A DNA stretch of 64,000 nucleotides, taken from NCBI GenBank assembly GCA_937928595.1, contig CALGJV010000006.1, positions 1-64,000 of the forward strand, written 5' to 3'. Under the pieces are notes generated by a model, which searched no databases, was not told the origin of the DNA, and saw nothing but the letters and a program-made list of their open reading frames with translations. Made by a program: the position numbers and the translations under genes. Below are positions 28,699-38,368 of the stretch, one piece after another. Origin of the DNA: an uncultured Phycisphaerae bacterium (GTDB lineage Bacteria; Planctomycetota; Phycisphaerae; UBA1845; Fen-1342). The first letter of the stretch is position 1. The number at the start of each line of letters is the position of its first letter.

Positions 28699-30078
28699 AT
28701 GCGGATGGCCGCCGAGCAGATCCTGGACACGATCGGTCGGACGCCCCTCGTGCGTTTGCGGCGCGTCGCGGAGCGAGCCCCGTGCCCCGTGTACGGCAAG
28801 GCCGAGTTCTTCAACCCCGGCGGCAGCACGAAGGACCGCATCGGCCGCGCAATGATCGAACAGGCCGAGCGCGACGGGGCGATCCGGCCGGGCGTCACGA
28901 CCATCATTGAGGCGACGGCCGGCAACACGGGGGTCGGGCTGGCGCTGGCGGCGGCGGTCAAGGGTTATCGCTGCATCTTCGTTCTACCGGACAAGATGAG
29001 CGCCGAGAAGATCCGCCTGTTGAGGGCCTACGGCGCGGAGACGGTGATCGTCCCGACGAACGTGCCGCCCGACTCGCCCGAGAGCTACAACGGCGTTGCG
29101 AACCGCCTGCTCAACGAGATCCCGAACGCGTGGCGTCCGGACCAGTTCGGCAACCTCGCCAACCCGGAGGTGCACTACCGCACGACGGGGCCCGAGATCT
29201 GGGAGCAGACCGAGGGCCGCGTCACGTGTTTCGTCGCGGGCATCGGCACCGGGGGCACGATCTCGGGCGTCGGACGCTTTCTGAAGGAGCGCAACCCGCG
29301 CGTGCGCGTTGTCGCCGCCGACCCGGAGGGCTCCGTGTTGTCGGGCGACACGCCGAAGTCCTGGAAGGTCGAGGGCATCGGCGAGGACTACGTGCCCCGC
29401 ACGCTCAACACCCAGGTGGTCGATGACTGGGTGCGCGTTGCCGACCGCGACTCGTTTCTGACGGCCCGGGAGCTGGCGCGGCGCGAGGGGCTCCTCGTCG
29501 GTGGCTCGGCCGGCACTGCCACCGCCGCCGCGCTTCGCTACGCGGAGCGCCTGACCCCGGATGATCTCATCGTTGTGATGCTCCCGGATACCGGACGCAA
29601 CTATCTCAGCAAGTTCTACGACGACGGGTGGATGGCTGCGAACGGCTTCCCCACAACGCCGCGCAGCCTCACCACGGTCGCCGAGCTGCTCGAGCGCCTC
29701 GGCCCGCGCCCGCTCCTGTCCCTCAGCCCGGATCAGACCGCGCAGGATGCGATCGAGCTGTGCCGGCGGCATGCGATCTCGCAGATCCCGATCGTCGTCG
29801 GTGACCGGGCCGTCGGTGCGATCCAGGAGGTCACGCTGGCCCGACTGCTCCACGAGGGCCGCGACCCGCGCCGGGTGGCGCTGCGGGACGTGATGGCCCG
29901 GCCGCTCCCGGAGCTGGCCGCGACCGCGTCGCTGGACGAGGTGTACCGGCTCCTGATGTCGGGACAGACCGGCGTTGTCGTGCGGCGCGGCACGCAGATC
30001 GCGGGTATCATCACCCGCATCGACCTGGTCGAGTTCTGGCGCTCGCGGCCGCCGACCGACGGGGCGTCCAACTCGTGA
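28699..30078 (+). CDS. cbs: Cystathionine beta-synthase
   Basis: 459 residues from the ATG at 28699. PLP enzyme joining serine and homocysteine to cystathionine. The PLP lysine is Lys45 in NPGGSTKDR; GNTGVGLA and the phosphate loop GIGTGGTISG follow. A C-terminal pair of CBS domains (about residues 325-455) makes it a beta-synthase of the eukaryote-like type rather than a plain O-acetylserine sulfhydrylase; these domains usually sense adenosyl compounds. Its stop codon overlaps the start of the gamma-lyase gene (GTGA), so the two form a reverse-transsulfuration operon. Confidence 0.92.
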   Translation: MRMAAEQILDTIGRTPLVRLRRVAERAPCPVYGKAEFFNPGGSTKDRIGRAMIEQAERDGAIRPGVTTIIEATAGNTGVGLALAAAVKGYRCIFVLPDKMSAEKIRLLRAYGAETVIVPTNVPPDSPESYNGVANRLLNEIPNAWRPDQFGNLANPEVHYRTTGPEIWEQTEGRVTCFVAGIGTGGTISGVGRFLKERNPRVRVVAADPEGSVLSGDTPKSWKVEGIGEDYVPRTLNTQVVDDWVRVADRDSFLTARELARREGLLVGGSAGTATAAALRYAERLTPDDLIVVMLPDTGRNYLSKFYDDGWMAANGFPTTPRSLTTVAELLERLGPRPLLSLSPDQTAQDAIELCRRHAISQIPIVVGDRAVGAIQEVTLARLLHEGRDPRRVALRDVMARPLPELAATASLDEVYRLLMSGQTGVVVRRGTQIAGIITRIDLVEFWRSRPPTDGASNS

Positions 30079-31283
30079 GAAAGGGCTCCATGCGCTTCGC
30101 GACGCAGGCGATCCACATCGGGCAGGCGCCCGATCCGACGACGGGCGCGACCGTTCCGCCGATTTACGTCACCAGCACTTACACGCAGGCTGCGCCGGGT
30201 GAGCACAAGGGCTACGAATACTCGCGCACGCAGAACCCCACCCGTCAGGGTCTGGAGGCGTGCCTCGCGGCGCTGGAGGGCGGCGCGGGCTGCGCCGCGT
30301 TCGCGTCCGGCCTGGCCGCCGAGAACGCCGTGTTTACGGCCCTGCTCCGCCCGGGCGACTCGGTCGTCGCCTACGGCGACCTGTACGGCGGCACCTATCG
30401 GCTGTTGGAGCGCGTGTTCCGGCCGTGGGGTCTGGCCACCCGCTACGCGACCGACACGTCGCCCGCGGCGCTGGCCGAGCTGGTGGACGCGACGACGCGG
30501 ATGGTGTGGCTCGAAACGCCGACGAACCCCCTCCTGCGGCTGCTGGACATCGCCGGCATCGCGGCCGCCGTTCGGGACGAAGCCCGCTCGCTCGCGCCGC
30601 ACCGCGCGCCGCTGGCCCCCGGTCTGCCCGACGTCGTGGTGGTCGTCGACAACACCTTCGCCACGCCTGCGCTCCAGCGACCGCTGGCGCTGGGGGCCGA
30701 CCTCGTCCTGCACAGCACGACGAAATACCTCGGGGGGCATTCGGACGTAATCGGCGGCGCGGTCGTCGCGGCCGCGCCGGCGGTCCTCGAACCGATCCGG
30801 TTCTTCCAGAACGCGGCCGGCGGCGTCCCGGGCCCCTTCGATTGCTTCCTCGTGCATCGGGGGATCAAGACGCTGGCGGTGCGGATGCGGCAGCACTGCG
30901 AAAACGCGCTGCGCATCGCGCAGTGGGCGGCCGGGCGGACGGAGTTCGAGCGGGTCGTCTACCCCGGCCTGCCGACTCACCCCGATCACGCGCTCGCCGC
31001 GCGGCAGATGTGCGGCGGGGGCGGGATGGTCACGGTCGTGCTGCGCGGCGGACTGGCGGCGGCGCGCCGCTTCATGAGCCGGACGCGTCTTTTCGCCTGC
31101 GCCGAGAGTCTCGGGGGCGTCGAATCGCTCGTGAATCACCCGGCCAGCATGACGCACGCGTCCGTGCCGCGTGACGTGCGCGAGCGAATCGGCCTGACCG
31201 ATGGCCTGGTCCGCCTCAGCGTCGGGATCGAGGACGCCGACGACCTCGTCGCGGACCTGGAGCAGGCGCTGCAAGGCACCTAA
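30075..31283 (+). CDS. Cystathionine gamma-lyase / trans-sulfuration PLP enzyme
   Basis: 402 residues from a GTG overlapping the upstream stop; an ATG at 30090 is an alternative. Cys/Met metabolism family: YEYSRTQNPTRQ, the Tyr in AYGDLYGGTYR, ETPTNPLLRLLDI, the PLP lysine Lys217 in HSTTKYLGGHSDV, and SLGGVESLVNHPASMTHA. Coupled to cystathionine beta-synthase, the likely role is cleavage of cystathionine to cysteine; gamma-synthase activity cannot be excluded from sequence. Converges on trxB with 12 bp between the stops. Confidence 0.9.
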   Translation: MRKGSMRFATQAIHIGQAPDPTTGATVPPIYVTSTYTQAAPGEHKGYEYSRTQNPTRQGLEACLAALEGGAGCAAFASGLAAENAVFTALLRPGDSVVAYGDLYGGTYRLLERVFRPWGLATRYATDTSPAALAELVDATTRMVWLETPTNPLLRLLDIAGIAAAVRDEARSLAPHRAPLAPGLPDVVVVVDNTFATPALQRPLALGADLVLHSTTKYLGGHSDVIGGAVVAAAPAVLEPIRFFQNAAGGVPGPFDCFLVHRGIKTLAVRMRQHCENALRIAQWAAGRTEFERVVYPGLPTHPDHALAARQMCGGGGMVTVVLRGGLAAARRFMSRTRLFACAESLGGVESLVNHPASMTHASVPRDVRERIGLTDGLVRLSVGIEDADDLVADLEQALQGT

Positions 31284-31295
31284 GCACGCCGCGCG

Positions 31296-32261
31296 TCAGT
31301 CGATCCCTTGCGCGGCCAGCCAGCGTTCCGCGTCCAACGCCGCCATGCAGCCCGTCCCCGCCGCCGTCACCGCTTGCCGGTACACGTGGTCCGCGACGTC
31401 GCCGGCCGCGAAAACCCCTTCGATGCTGGTGTGCGTGCTGCCCGGCCGCGTTTTCAGGTAGCCCTTGTCGTCCGTTTCCAGCGCGCCTCGGAACAGGTCG
31501 GTATTGGGCGTGTGGCCGATCGCGAGAAAGAGACCCTTGCAGGGCAGCTCGCGCTCGGCGCCGGTCTTGACGTCGCGGAGCTGCACGCCGCTGATGGTCT
31601 TTTCCCCCAAAACGTCCGTCACGATACTGTCCCACACGGGCTCCATCTTGCCCTCTCGGACCAGACGGAAAAACCGGTCCTGCATGGCCTTGCTCGCGCG
31701 GAGCTGATCCCGACGGTGCACGAGGTAGACCTTTCTGGCGAACTTCGTCAGATAGCTGCCTTCCTCGATGGCGGAGTCTCCGCCCCCGACGACGACCAGG
31801 TCCTGCCCGCGGAACATCGGCAGCGCTCCATCGCACACCGCACACGCGGACACGCCGCCGCCGCTCTGCGCCAGCCGCTGCTCGTTCGGCAGGTTCAGCC
31901 AGTTCGCCCGCGCCCCCGTTGCGATGATCACCGCATGCGCCTGGACGGCTCGACTGTCGCTCTTCACCGTGAACGGCCGCTGCCGGAAGTCCACCGCTTG
32001 CACGTCCTCGCGGATGTAGCGCGCCCCGCAGCGCTCGCCCTGGTCGCGCATCGCCTTCATCAGCTCAGGGCCCATGACCCCGTGCGGGAAGCCTGGGAAG
32101 TTCTCCACCTCGGTCGTAAACATGAGCTGCCCGCCGGGAATCAGCCCACCCGCGTTGAACCCCTCGAAGCACAGCGGCGACAGGCTCGCCCGCGCCGCGT
32201 AGATGGCCGCCGTCAGGCCGGCCGGCCCCGACCCGATGATCACGACTTTCTCGACGCTCAT
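31296..32261 (-). CDS. trxB: Thioredoxin reductase
   Basis: 321 residues from the ATG at 32261 (GGAG 5 nt upstream). FAD-dependent transfer of electrons from NADPH to thioredoxin. FAD-binding GSGPAGLTAA at the N-terminus, redox pair Cys140 and Cys143 in ACAVCDG, NADPH-binding GGGDSAIEEG, and the C-terminal FAD motif VFAAGDVAD. The linker RRDQLRASKAMQDR is typical. A TACAAT (-10-like) on the same strand at 32319-32324 may belong to its promoter. Confidence 0.95.
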   Translation of the reverse strand: MSVEKVVIIGSGPAGLTAAIYAARASLSPLCFEGFNAGGLIPGGQLMFTTEVENFPGFPHGVMGPELMKAMRDQGERCGARYIREDVQAVDFRQRPFTVKSDSRAVQAHAVIIATGARANWLNLPNEQRLAQSGGGVSACAVCDGALPMFRGQDLVVVGGGDSAIEEGSYLTKFARKVYLVHRRDQLRASKAMQDRFFRLVREGKMEPVWDSIVTDVLGEKTISGVQLRDVKTGAERELPCKGLFLAIGHTPNTDLFRGALETDDKGYLKTRPGSTHTSIEGVFAAGDVADHVYRQAVTAAGTGCMAALDAERWLAAQGID

Positions 32262-32622
32262 GGCCGCTCCGACACCAGGTTCCGCGTTCTCTCGCCGCCC
32301 GCCGCGGGCGGGTCGCGCATTGTAGGGCCGCGCCCGGGGCTTCGCCTTAGCGGCCCCAGGCCGGACCGCTCCCCGCGGACCGCCCGGACGCTGCCCGGGC
32401 CGGCGGCCCGCCATTGACGCCCGTTGGCGCGTTCGTTCCAATGCCGAGGAACTGGACGGGCCGCGCCCCCGAACGGCCGCGCAGTGTGTGCGCGGTCGCG
32501 GGACCGCGGCGGGCTGCCGATCCGAAAGGGTCAGATAACCCGGTCACCGGTGCAGCGGCCGTGCGCGCGTTCGTCGCGCGACCGCCCGCGAGCCACCGGG
32601 ACGAGAAGGTCGGGCTCAGACG
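32262..32622. other. Divergent regulatory region between trxB and the polysaccharide operon
   Basis: 361 bp without a credible gene. It holds the promoter candidate for the polysaccharide operon (32414-32442) with a leader of about 170 nt, and a -10-like element for trxB. No T-tailed hairpin or known riboswitch is seen. Confidence 0.4.
32414..32442 (+). promoter_or_regulatory. Candidate promoter of the polysaccharide operon
   Basis: TTGACG (32414-32419), a 17-nt spacer and TCCAAT (32437-32442), matching the consensus at five and four positions. The next start codon on this strand is at 32623. Confidence 0.4.
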
Positions 32623-34197
32623 ATGACGCAGGCGTCACCCATGTCGGGGTACGGGTCCTGGGCGCCGCTTCCCCCGCTGGAGTACGCCGCGCCCGAACGC
32701 CCAGGGCTTCGCACCGACGCGCTCCAGGCCGCACTATGGGTCGGTGGGCTGACCATCGCAGGGGTCGTATTTTCGTTCGCGACGCGCTGGATCTGGTACG
32801 ACTACACATTCACGTTCCGTGTGTCGTGGGTATACGTGCCGGTCGCATTCGTCGCGATCCTGTTCCTCGCGCAGCTCCGCTTTCCGGTGGCGGCGGCGCT
32901 CTTCTACGGGTACCTGCCCATCGGGCAAGCGGCTCACGCGCAGAATTTTCTAATCGGCGACGTGAACGCGGCGCTCACGTACGAGATGGTGCTCGCTCTG
33001 CCGCTGATTCTGGCCGGCGCGCTCGGCACCCCCGGCAGCGCCGGCCTCCCGCGGCGCCCCGTCCCCATGTCCGTGAAGCTCTCGTTGGCGGGGTTCGTCC
33101 TGGCCGGCCTGGTGGCGGCCATGCTGTCGAGCGACCTGCCCGTGTGCCTGACGGCGTGGGTCGGCCGTTTCCTGCTGCCGTTTCTGGTAACGATCGTGCT
33201 CGTGCGCCGGCTCGAAAGGCTGGAGGACTACCGCACGGTCTGGTACGGGCTGATCGTCGGTCTGTCCGCGATCGCGGTGTTCGACTACCGGCGCGCGGTG
33301 CTGGGTGAAGTCGAGTCGTACACGGACATTTCGCAGCGCTACATCGGCGCCACACAGAGCTTCGCGATTCCGTTGCTCTACGCGCTCGGCGGTGCGCTGT
33401 GGCTCGGCGTCGCGCGGGCGCGGCGCGGCGCGGTCGTGCAGAGTCTGTTCTGGTTCGGGCTGTTCGCCGGCAGCTTCCTGCTCATGTGGCTCGGGGCTTC
33501 ACGCGGGCCGCTCATCGGGATCGGCCTGCTGGTGCTCTGGTGGCTGCCCACGCTCGCGCGCCAGCTCCATCGCCCCGGCATCATCCTGATGGTCCTGATT
33601 GGCAGTGCCGCCGGCGTGTACTTCGTGCGCGACGCGCTGACCCGGACGACCCTCGACGTGCAACTGACACTCGATCGGCTGAAGGAGCTTCAGGCCGGGG
33701 GGCTGACCGGTCATAACCGTGCCGCCATCTGGTCGCAAGCGTTGGACCTGTGGGCGCAGCAGCCCATCTTCGGGCTGGGGCCCAATCACTGGGTCACGCT
33801 GGACACCGGTTTCGAATCCGTGCACAGCACCTGGGTCGGGTTGTTGTTCGACACCGGCGTGCTCGGGGCCGCGGTCTTCACGGTGTTCGTGATCGCCGTA
33901 CTGCGGGTTGCGCGGCGCTCCACGGCCCAGCACCTGTCCGACCTCGATCGCGCGTTCTTCCTGGGATGCCGTGCGGGCTGGGTCGTGATGCTCTTGATCC
34001 TCTGTACCAATCTGCCGTTCACGTCCGGCCAGCCGCGCAACCAGATTTTCGCCTACATGGTGTTCTTCTTCCCGGCCCTCGCGCTTGTGACGTATCAGCA
34101 TCACGGCGCCGCCGGCGGGGCCACCCCGGCCGGGCCGCCCCTGCCGCCATCCATCACTGGAACCGCCCACCCGCGCCCGGCCGACTTCATGCCATGA
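32623..34197 (+). CDS. O-antigen ligase/polymerase-like membrane protein (Wzy_C family)
   Basis: 524 residues with about ten to twelve hydrophobic segments. The long periplasmic loop with GHNRAAIWSQALDLWAQQPI and FGLGPNHW is typical of the O-antigen ligase/Wzy_C domain, which joins or polymerises lipid-linked sugars at the periplasmic face. First gene of a three-gene operon; its stop codon overlaps the next start (ATGA at 34194-34197). Whether it acts as polymerase or ligase cannot be decided. Confidence 0.88.
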   Translation: MTQASPMSGYGSWAPLPPLEYAAPERPGLRTDALQAALWVGGLTIAGVVFSFATRWIWYDYTFTFRVSWVYVPVAFVAILFLAQLRFPVAAALFYGYLPIGQAAHAQNFLIGDVNAALTYEMVLALPLILAGALGTPGSAGLPRRPVPMSVKLSLAGFVLAGLVAAMLSSDLPVCLTAWVGRFLLPFLVTIVLVRRLERLEDYRTVWYGLIVGLSAIAVFDYRRAVLGEVESYTDISQRYIGATQSFAIPLLYALGGALWLGVARARRGAVVQSLFWFGLFAGSFLLMWLGASRGPLIGIGLLVLWWLPTLARQLHRPGIILMVLIGSAAGVYFVRDALTRTTLDVQLTLDRLKELQAGGLTGHNRAAIWSQALDLWAQQPIFGLGPNHWVTLDTGFESVHSTWVGLLFDTGVLGAAVFTVFVIAVLRVARRSTAQHLSDLDRAFFLGCRAGWVVMLLILCTNLPFTSGQPRNQIFAYMVFFFPALALVTYQHHGAAGGATPAGPPLPPSITGTAHPRPADFMP

Positions 34198-36191
34198 ACC
34201 TCGAGCGGCTGGTCCTTAAGCTCCGGCGGGATGGCCCCCGGCAGCTCGCGCTCAAGTTGGCGGATCGCGCGTGGCGCCGCGTTCTCACCCGCCGCCGCCG
34301 GCGCGCCTGGAGCGACCGCGACCGCGCCGTCCGCCCGCACGACTTGTCTTCCGCCTGCTCGACCGCGGCCTGCGCCGAACTCTGGCCCGGCGCGGCGGAC
34401 CGGACTTGGCTCGCCGAGGCCGCCAGCCGCTGGCCGACCGAGCACGCCGCCGCCTGTGAGATCGCTGCTGCGGCCGAGGGCGGCCGGTTTGATCTCCTCG
34501 GCAGCGGCTGGACCGACGTGAGCGCTGCCGACGGGGGGCTGCGGTGGCACGAGGACTTCAAGTCCGGAGCGATGTTCCCCGCCGACTGCCTCTATCTCGA
34601 TGTGCCGATCTGCCTGCCGCAGGAAGGCACCGACATCAAGGTCCCGTGGGAGCTCTCCCGCTTTCAGCACGTTTTCGCCGGCCTCTGGACCCGGCCCGAC
34701 GCGGCCGGCGCCGCCTTCCTGCGGCACTGGGAGCATTGGCACGCCGCCAATCCGCTCGCCCGCGGCGTGAACTGGGCATGTGCGATGGACGTCGCCCTGC
34801 GAGCCATCAGTTGGACAGCCGCCGCAGCGGCCTGGGGCGCGACGTGGGACCGCGACTTCCAACAGCGCGTGCTGGCGGCGCTGGCTTCGCATGGTTGGTT
34901 CATCCGCGAAAACCTGGAATGGGTGGTCGGCCCACGCACCAACCACTACTTCAGCGACATCGTCGGCCTGGCCGTGATCGCGGTCGCTTTGCGCGGATAT
35001 CGACCGGCTATCGCGTGGGGGCACTTTGCTGCGCGGGAGCTCCGGCGTGAGATCCTCGCTCAGTTCGCCCCCGACGGCTTCAACCGCGAATGCTCAACCG
35101 CGTACCACCGCCTTATGCTCGATCTCGCGACGCTGGGCTACCACGCGTGCCGCGTGGCGCACTACGACTTGGGCGAGGTCGTCCGTCAGCGGCTGCTCGC
35201 CGCCTACCGCGCTCTCGACGTCGTCTGCGACCCGTGCGGCCCGGCTCCGCTGATTGGCGACAACGACAGCGGACGGGTCTTTCCGCTCGCTCCGCGGGCC
35301 GACGAGGACATGCGCTACGCGCTCTCGATCGGCGCCGTCGTGCTCGGCGCCCCCGAGCTCGCGCTCGTGCCCGCCGCACCGGAAGTCGCCCTGCTCGCGG
35401 GGCCCCACGGCCTAGCGGCGTACCCGAACCGGTCCGCGCCCGCGCACGGGCCGGCCGGCCGGGCCCTGCCTGACAGCGGCCTGTTCGCGCTCGGTTGCGG
35501 CGCCGACCATCTCGTCGTCCGCTGCGGGCCGCTGACGTACCGCCCCTCCGGCTCGCACCGCCACGTCGACCAGCTCGCCCTGACGCTCTCGATCGCGGGC
35601 CGGCCGATCCTCGTTGACCCCGGGCAGTACTGCTACACTCCGTGGCCGGAGTGGCGAAACCATTTCCTTCTCTCGCAGGCACATAACACCGTGACCGTGG
35701 ACGGCGAGCCGCAGTGCCGGTTCTTTCCGCTGGGCCGGATGCCGTTCACGATCATCGACGAAGCGGAGCCCCGCTGCCTGACCTGGGAGGCCGGGCTGCA
35801 GCACGCGCAATTCGTCGGCCGGCACCGCGGCTACCGCCGGCTCCCCGGCGGTGGCGATCACGAGCGTCACGTGACATACGACGCGGGCGCGCGCCGTTGG
35901 ACCGTCCGTGACCGACTCCTGCTGACGGGACCGCACACGCTCACCTGGCAGTTCCAGGCACATCCCGACGTCCGGCTGTCGGGCGCGGACCGGGCGTGGC
36001 GCTTCGTCGCCGGGAAACAGGCCGTCGCGCTTCGGTGGACCGCCGGTGAGCCGGCCTCCGCCGTCATCGAGGCAGGCTGGTACGCGCCCGCGTACGGGCG
36101 TAAACTCCCGGCCCCGCGGCTCGTCGCTCATGTGCGCGGCGACGGGCCCTTCGACACGACGTTCGTCCTCCAGGCAGAGGAGTGGACCTGA
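34194..36191 (+). CDS. Heparinase II/III-like protein
   Basis: 665 residues from the ATG at 34194. An N-terminal helical toroid (about residues 90-390, with TNHYFSDIVGLAVIA) and a C-terminal beta-sandwich domain of the heparinase II/III family: SHRHVDQLALTLSIAGRPIL, VDPGQYCYT and AHNTVTVDGEP. Proteins of this type occur in exopolysaccharide operons, where they may cleave uronic-acid polymers. No signal peptide is visible, so the cellular site is open. Coupled to the ligase-like gene upstream and the glycosyltransferase downstream (TGATG). Confidence 0.87.
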   Translation: MNLERLVLKLRRDGPRQLALKLADRAWRRVLTRRRRRAWSDRDRAVRPHDLSSACSTAACAELWPGAADRTWLAEAASRWPTEHAAACEIAAAAEGGRFDLLGSGWTDVSAADGGLRWHEDFKSGAMFPADCLYLDVPICLPQEGTDIKVPWELSRFQHVFAGLWTRPDAAGAAFLRHWEHWHAANPLARGVNWACAMDVALRAISWTAAAAAWGATWDRDFQQRVLAALASHGWFIRENLEWVVGPRTNHYFSDIVGLAVIAVALRGYRPAIAWGHFAARELRREILAQFAPDGFNRECSTAYHRLMLDLATLGYHACRVAHYDLGEVVRQRLLAAYRALDVVCDPCGPAPLIGDNDSGRVFPLAPRADEDMRYALSIGAVVLGAPELALVPAAPEVALLAGPHGLAAYPNRSAPAHGPAGRALPDSGLFALGCGADHLVVRCGPLTYRPSGSHRHVDQLALTLSIAGRPILVDPGQYCYTPWPEWRNHFLLSQAHNTVTVDGEPQCRFFPLGRMPFTIIDEAEPRCLTWEAGLQHAQFVGRHRGYRRLPGGGDHERHVTYDAGARRWTVRDRLLLTGPHTLTWQFQAHPDVRLSGADRAWRFVAGKQAVALRWTAGEPASAVIEAGWYAPAYGRKLPAPRLVAHVRGDGPFDTTFVLQAEEWT

Positions 36192-37441
36192 TGCCCGAGC
36201 GACCGGCCGGCCCGCGGATGATTTCGGTCGCCGGGGACGGCCTCTTCTCGCCCGTCCTCGATTCGCAGGTGGTCGTGCCGCTGGCCGTCCTCGGCCGCAT
36301 CGCGCCCCACGTCCGACGCGCCCTCTTGGTGCTGACCAGCCGGCGCCACAACCGCCATCCGCGGCTGGCCGAACGCAAGGCTAACGTTGAGCACGCCGTC
36401 GCCGGAGCGCAGGCTTTCCTTTGGGACCGCTGGCCGCTGGGGACGCCGTGGGAGGCCCATCACTGGGCCCGCCGGCTGCGCACCGCCCTCGACGCCGCCG
36501 GTTATACCGGCCCGCAGCCGATCATCGTGCACTGCCGAGGCTTTGGGGCGGGGGCGGCCGCCGCCCTGCTGAAGCGGCGCGACCCGCGGTTGCGTATCCT
36601 GCTGGACGCGCGTGGCGCGCCGACCGACGAAGTCTTAGCCCCCGGCCTGCTCGGCTGGTGGCAGCGGCGCGTGGCTTCAAAGGCCCTGCGGGCCGCGATC
36701 GGCGCCGCCGACGCGCTCAACACCGTTTCCACCGTCCTCGCAGCGCACCTAGAGGAGTTCGGTCGCTTCCGCCCCGGCATCCCGCGCACAGTCATCGGCT
36801 GCTGCGCTGACACACAGCGGTTTTACTTCGACCCGGCCGTGCGGGCCCGGCGTCGGGCCGAGCTGGGCCTCGACGGCCGGTTCGTGGTGTGCTACTGCGG
36901 TGCGATGTCGCACTGGCAGCGCCCCGACGCTCTGGCGGCCGCTTTCGCCGCCATCGCGGCCGCCATGCCGGACGCGCACCTGCTCATCGTGTCGCGCGAG
37001 GCTGAGCCGCTCGTCGACCAGCTCCGCCTGGCCGGCGTCGCGCCGGAGCGCTGGACAGCGCGCAGCGCTCGCCACGAGGAAGTCGCTTCGTACCTCATGG
37101 CGGCCGACGTGGGTTTGCTGCTACGCGAGAACACGCTCACCAACCGCGTGGCCTCGCCGGTCAAGTTCACCGAGTACCTGCGGTGCGGCTTGCCCGTCAT
37201 CCTGACGCCCTACATCGGCGACTTCAGCGGGTTCGCCGCCCGGCACGGCGTCGGCCTGGCCATCGAGTTCCCCGTCCGCCCCGCCGAGGCCGTGGCGGCC
37301 GCCCGGCAATTGCGCGAGCGCCTCGCGGCCGAGGGCGACGCGTACCGCGCCCGGTGCAGCGCGGTCGCCGGCGAGCACTTCTCGTGGGACGCGCAGATCC
37401 GCCAGCTCGTCGACGTCTACGAGCGGCTGGCGGCCACGTAG
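36191..37441 (+). CDS. GT4 family glycosyltransferase
   Basis: 416 residues from the ATG at 36191, which overlaps the previous stop by one base and has GAGGAG 8 nt upstream. A GT-B fold is suggested by an N-terminal Rossmann-like part with PIIVHCRGFGAGAAA, a linker VIGCCADTQRFYFDPAVR and the C-terminal VVCYCGAMSHWQRPD, LLIVSREAEP and the donor-site region SPVKFTEYLRCGLPVILT. Donor and acceptor are unknown. Third gene of the polysaccharide operon. Confidence 0.87.
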   Translation: MPERPAGPRMISVAGDGLFSPVLDSQVVVPLAVLGRIAPHVRRALLVLTSRRHNRHPRLAERKANVEHAVAGAQAFLWDRWPLGTPWEAHHWARRLRTALDAAGYTGPQPIIVHCRGFGAGAAAALLKRRDPRLRILLDARGAPTDEVLAPGLLGWWQRRVASKALRAAIGAADALNTVSTVLAAHLEEFGRFRPGIPRTVIGCCADTQRFYFDPAVRARRRAELGLDGRFVVCYCGAMSHWQRPDALAAAFAAIAAAMPDAHLLIVSREAEPLVDQLRLAGVAPERWTARSARHEEVASYLMAADVGLLLRENTLTNRVASPVKFTEYLRCGLPVILTPYIGDFSGFAARHGVGLAIEFPVRPAEAVAAARQLRERLAAEGDAYRARCSAVAGEHFSWDAQIRQLVDVYERLAAT

Positions 37442-37477
37442 CTCGCGCCGCCGCCCGGCCCCGGTAGAATCCCCCAC

Positions 37478-38368
37478 ATGGCGGCCGTGACGGACATCGT
37501 GCTTTCCGTCCGCGACCTGGTCGTCCGCTTTCCCCGCCCCGATGGCGAGGGCTTCGCGACGGTCCTCAGCGGCGTCACGTTCGACGTGTTCCGCGGCGAG
37601 ACGCTGGTCATCATGGGCGGCTCGGGGTGCGGCAAGACCACGCTCCTCAACACGCTGATCGGCGAGCTCCCGGCGGACGAAGGGGTTGTGCGCTACCACC
37701 TGCCCGGCCTCGGCCCGATCGATCTCACGCAGGCGTCGGAGACGCAGGCCAACGCGCTGCGCAAGCGGATCGGGATTCTCTTCCAGTCCGGCGCGCTGTT
37801 CAGCTCGCTGACGCTGGCCGAGAACGTCGCCCTGCCGCTGCGGGAGCATTCGCACGTCGCCCCGGACATCATCGACATCGTCGTCGCGATCAAGCTTCAG
37901 CAAGTGCGCATGCTACCGCACCGCGACAAGTACCCGGCGCAACTCTCCGGCGGACAGAAGAAACGCGCCGGCCTGGCCCGGGCCACGGCCCTCGACCCCC
38001 ACGTCCTGTTCTATGACGAGCCCACCGCCGGACTCGACCCCGTGACGTCCTCGGCCATCGACGAGCTGATCATCGACCTGTCCCGCAAGCTCCACGTGAC
38101 CAGCGTCGTCGTCACGCACGACATGAACTCCGCCTTCCGCATCGCCGACCGCATGATCATGCTCGACCGCGGCCGGGTGCTGCGGATCGGGTCGCGGGCG
38201 GACTTCGAGCACCTGCGCGACACGCCGCCCGAGCAGCTTCCGACCGATGCCGACCGCATCCGGCAGTTCCTCATGGGATGTTGCGTTGGCCCGCTCACCG
38301 ACGCCGAGGGCCTCAGCGAGTTCGAGAAGGTCCTGCGGATCGGCGGCCCCCGTCAGACAACGCTCTGA
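37478..38368 (+). CDS. ABC transporter ATP-binding protein, MlaF-like
   Basis: 296 residues. Walker A GGSGCGKTT (47-55), signature LSGGQKKRAGLARA, Walker B VLFYDEPTAGLDP and switch VVTHDM. LFQSGALFSSLTLAENVALPL is typical of the MlaF/Mkl branch, which powers phospholipid transport between the membranes. A C-terminal extension of about 50 residues (TPPEQLPTDADRIRQFL) matches that branch. The usual permease (MlaE) and MCE protein (MlaD) are absent next to it; the following gene encodes another membrane protein. It lies 36 bp after the glycosyltransferase gene. Confidence 0.88.
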   Translation: MAAVTDIVLSVRDLVVRFPRPDGEGFATVLSGVTFDVFRGETLVIMGGSGCGKTTLLNTLIGELPADEGVVRYHLPGLGPIDLTQASETQANALRKRIGILFQSGALFSSLTLAENVALPLREHSHVAPDIIDIVVAIKLQQVRMLPHRDKYPAQLSGGQKKRAGLARATALDPHVLFYDEPTAGLDPVTSSAIDELIIDLSRKLHVTSVVVTHDMNSAFRIADRMIMLDRGRVLRIGSRADFEHLRDTPPEQLPTDADRIRQFLMGCCVGPLTDAEGLSEFEKVLRIGGPRQTTL

